A stretch of 64,000 nt of DNA, taken from contig NC_134015.1 in NCBI RefSeq assembly GCF_040712315.1, positions 53,979,464 through 54,043,463 of the forward strand. The letters are read 5' to 3'. A program made the translations under genes and the position numbers. This document shows, one piece after another, positions 60,935-64,000 of the stretch. Positions within the stretch are counted from its first letter, which is position 1. Each line of letters starts with the position of its first letter. Source of the DNA: Castanea sativa (lineage: Eukaryota > Streptophyta > Magnoliopsida > Fagales > Fagaceae). The notes beneath the pieces are model-generated. The model saw only the letters and a list, made by a program, of their open reading frames with translations, was not told the origin of the DNA and made no database searches.

Positions 60935-62191
60935 TGTATAGTCACCTATATTCCAAGAGTAACTAATGATTATGAATTTGTTTATTTAGTGATATTTAAA
61001 ATTTTAGGCTAAATTACAAAATATATCTTGATTTATGTTTTAAAAGTTTCATCCTACACCAAATGGTTTGTAAGCATCGTCATTTTCTCATTTCAAAATT
61101 GTAAATATATCTATAAAATAAGCTAAATAAATAAATAAATAAAAACTTTTTTATAAAAAACATTTATTAATTCAAAAGTGATAATATATTACAAATGATT
61201 CAAAAATAATAAAAAAATTTCATCATATTCATCATATTGTCTATTCAATCTCATCTAAGTCAATGCTATCATCGCATTTATCATTTTGCAAATTTATTTC
61301 TTTATTAAAACTTTTTTCATCGTTATTAACATATACTATCTCTTCTTGTTCTTTCTATTATAATAAGTTTTTTCAAAAATATTTTTTCTTGGCATTATAT
61401 TTTCTTGGACTTATAACAATAATGATAAAATAAAAAATAATTATATTGTCAATTAATATCTTATTCATAGTATATAAAATATATTTGTAAATATTAAAGT
61501 GGACTGTAAGTGTGTACTGTATAATCCAAATTTTGTAGGAAAAAGAGAGGGAATTTTTTTTATGAATATGTTATTTTATTATGCTAAATTAAGTAACCTA
61601 ATAATTTTTTGTTAAAAACAAGTCTAACAACTTGTTAGATTCAAATAAAAGTATAAATTTCAACAAAAAATTTCATTTTCAAGCATTTGTCTATGTATGT
61701 ACGATACGTACAATTTTACAATACGATACGATCCATACAATATACACATTGTATCGTATGATTCATGAGCACTTATGATACATCAATACAATATAAAACT
61801 TTTTACACATGATTATTAATTTTATCTATTATTAAAATTACTTTTTAGCTCATTACTTAAATTTTTTTATCTTTCCCACTTTCCCTCCCTAAGCGTCCAT
61901 TTGACAAAGATTATTTTTATCAACTTATTTTACTATTCAGATTATTTTTCCTACTATTCATGGGTTCCACTATACTACTTTTTGATACTATTCATGAGTA
62001 CTTTCAACTATTTTAACTAATTTCAACTATTTCAACTAATTTTTAAAACTATTAGTTGGGTAGTGGATCTATTTCGAATAATAATGTGCAATGGATCTAT
62101 TTTAAACTTTTATCAATTATAAATGGGTAGTGGCAAAAAAAAAAAAAAATTGCATGTGAGACTGTACTACCATGATTGATGATACCATCCC

Positions 62192-62248
<57 letters not shown>

Positions 62249-63300
62249 TTATTTTCTAATATTGAAATAAAAAGTGCGTTTAAATAAATTACTGGCTTAC
62301 TTAAAAACAAAAAACCTACATTATTTTGTTTATTATAAAACTATTAAAGGGTGAGATAAATTGATTTAAGAAAGGGAATAAAAGAAATAAGTTGTAAATA
62401 ATTGGCAAATCTTTGTGCAATCTACTTCTGTGTAATCTAATTTTTAGAACAATGAGTAAGTGCATGTTGAATGATATTGCACATATATTTGTAAATAAAA
62501 ATTACAAGCTAATCCTAAGATGCTAGGTTTTAGTTGGTGCATTCCGTGTATAAAATGTATACATATTTATTTTTCTTCTATTGTGGAATTATTAGATTAT
62601 TAGAATTAAATTATAAATTTAACGATCTATGCATTATTCAACTTATATTGAGTTGATTTTTTTTTTTTATTCTTTTACATGTATGGAAAGAAATAAGGAA
62701 AAAAAAATGTTAAGAACTATGTTAAAGGTTTTTTTTTCAAGTCTCATGGTAGCATGTGGGCTGATTGGTTGGCCTTGAGGAGTTCATGGTGGTGACTCAA
62801 ACACACAATGGATATCATCTTTGTGTAACAGTGCTTGCACAACACACACTTAATTAAGGAGGAACCTTAATTGTGACTACACTAATTCTTTGAACTATAA
62901 GCACAAACATGGCTAGTATTTTCCTTGAGTCATGTATTAATTAGCACCAACATGTATTAATTAGTTGAAGTATAAGCACAAATATAATTAGTTCTAACAA
63001 TAATCAGTAATGATAACTAATAGCTACATTGGTTTGGTATGCTTATTACTGCAATGTGTGGTCGTGAGATGTTGGCCCACTTCTTTAAGCATTGATATAT
63101 GGGTAGGTAATTTGTTTCAAATACTTACAATTCATGATTTACATGGTGGAAGAGTACTACTAGTTTCAAACTCTAAATTGTGCTTGCCGATTGATCTATA
63201 AGCAAAGATTGGTTAGTGATCTCCAAATATCTTCATGTAAAGCCTGATTACAGCTCCTTCATGTCTTGTCTAATCATATTTTGCGAGTATATTAATATTC
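60935..63300. other. Repeat remnants and AT-rich sequence without a gene
   Basis: 60935-61075 is the degraded fourth tandem unit. 61893-62055 is a hAT-type MITE relative of 13129-13340. 62197-62247 is a (TA)n tract of about 25 units. 62260-62750 is a diverged relative of 27900-28610. ORFs here are short and unrecognised. Confidence 0.6.
62197..62247. repeat. (TA)n microsatellite
   Basis: About 25 uninterrupted TA dinucleotides; shorter TA runs are at 6043-6061, 6178-6217 and 12637-12657. Confidence 0.95.
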
Positions 63301-63339
63301 CAATATGTAACCTAAGGATTTGATGAAGAAGATGGTTTC

Positions 63340-64000
63340 ATGTTTAAAATGAAGAGGGAAGCCAAAGAGGAGATAGAGACACCATTTATGAAGAATGGAA
63401 GAATGTTATTAGAGGAGTTAACTACCTTTTGCGATGGAGAAAGAAATCTTATTCTTGTCTTCTTTGCTGAAGAGCTCAGAAGAGCAACATACAACTGTAA
63501 CCCACTTCAAATTTTTTGAATGCAGATGGTTCACTTTTACAAGGGTTCTTTGGAAGATCACTTATTTTCAGTTAAAAAGTATGGCAAAAGATCATGGGCT
63601 ATACTTGGAGAGATGATCAAAGACATTGTCATTGGATCACAAATGAGTGTCCACCAAAATGTTCTAAAACTCTTAGGATGTTTCTTAGAGACCAAAATCC
63701 GATTCTAGTGTATGAATTTGTAAGGGGCATCATTCTCTCCAACTGTATTTGTATCCCATCAGCTAAGGGAAACTCTGAGCCATTACCATTGAAATGCAAA
63801 TTAAGGATTGCAATGGGCATAGCTAATGCAGTTGCATATCTCTATACTGCATTTTCAGGCCTGTTATCCATACATATATATTCAGCTGGGTAACATAATA
63901 TTGGATGAGAATAATGTTGCCAAATTGATTGATTTCTCACTCTCCATGTCAATTCCCGGAAGGTCAATTGCATGTACAAGTTTTTCATATTCGTGGAAAA
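63340..64000 (+). pseudogene. ZED1/ZRK-type pseudokinase gene, broken, cut by window end
   Basis: The start reads MFKMKREAKEEIETPFMKNG, then FFAEELRRATYN, YKGSLEDHLFSVKKYGK, MSVHQNVLKLLGCFLET, LVYEFVRG, LRIAMGIANAVAYLYTAFS and, in another frame, LDENNVAKLIDFSLS. This order is that of the ZED1-related pseudokinases (RLCK XII), partners of the ZAR1-type immune receptor. A frameshift/stop lies near 63518 and another near 63880. The catalytic loop HRD is replaced by HTY, and the DFG position reads DFS. The family itself is catalytically weak or dead, but the two frame breaks make this copy a likely pseudogene. The 3' end is outside the window. Confidence 0.8.

Larger units (their letters stand above)
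38498..61075. repeat. Tandem array of a ~1.98-kb unit, expanded by insertions
   Basis: Units start with ctatcttcacctatatttcaag at 38498, 45047 and 47029. Unit 2 is uninterrupted (1,982 bp). Unit 1 is 1,993 bp after removing the insertion at 39634-44184. Unit 3 runs to about 60934 and is about 1.8 kb after removing three insertions; it also lacks ~150 bases near 59800. A diverged, internally deleted fourth unit is at 60935-61075. Units share a 61-codon minus-strand ORF (38879, 45428, 59502) that is hydrophobic and low complexity; I do not think it is coding. Each unit carries gcctgcgcgatgcacggc near its start. The unit type is not recognised. Confidence 0.92.

Overview
The window looks like nuclear DNA from a woody eudicot. 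It is AT-rich, has plant-type introns, and holds a TIR-NBS-LRR resistance gene, a ZED1/ZRK-type pseudokinase relic and many plant transposable-element families. Several families resemble ones I associate with Fagaceae (oak, chestnut), but that is an inference from memory. All splice sites, repeat boundaries and target-site duplications (TSDs) below were read by eye.

Layout. (1) 1-4964 plus 10585-10756 is one copy (A) of a segmental duplication; copy B is 29234-34350. Each copy holds a tRNA-like SINE, a LINE 3' end with an RNase H domain, a 3-unit minisatellite, a MITE and a ~975-bp TIR element carrying a 109-codon ORF. (2) Copy A is split at 4965-10584 by a 5.6-kb Mutator-like element (MULE) with ~140-bp TIRs and a 9-bp TSD; copy B keeps the empty site. 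The MULE carries a truncated N-terminal transposase and what appears to be a complete four-exon universal stress protein (USP) gene. (3) 10594-14815 has no recognisable gene. (4) 14816-24934, minus strand, is a TNL locus: a five-exon gene with an open frame (about 1,119 residues by my splice reading), followed by decaying copies of its post-LRR jelly-roll (C-JID) exon. (5) 25133-26605 is a second, truncated MULE relic. (6) 34351-38375 starts with a CACTA-type terminus and contains a fragmented ribosomal protein eL37 gene. (7) 38498-61075 is a ~1.98-kb tandem repeat (three units plus a remnant) that took up four insertions: a 4.55-kb Ty3-type element whose two ends are ~625-bp inverted repeats containing integrase; a ~255-bp AT-rich insert; a 1,474-bp solo LTR; and a 10.35-kb Tat-like Ty3 element with a spliced antisense ORF. 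(8) 63340-64000 is the broken 5' part of a ZRK-like pseudokinase gene cut by the window edge.

Only two loci look like functional protein genes: the TNL and the USP gene inside the MULE. The rest is mainly transposon history. Its order can be partly read because the duplicate copies and the tandem units preserve pre-insertion sites.
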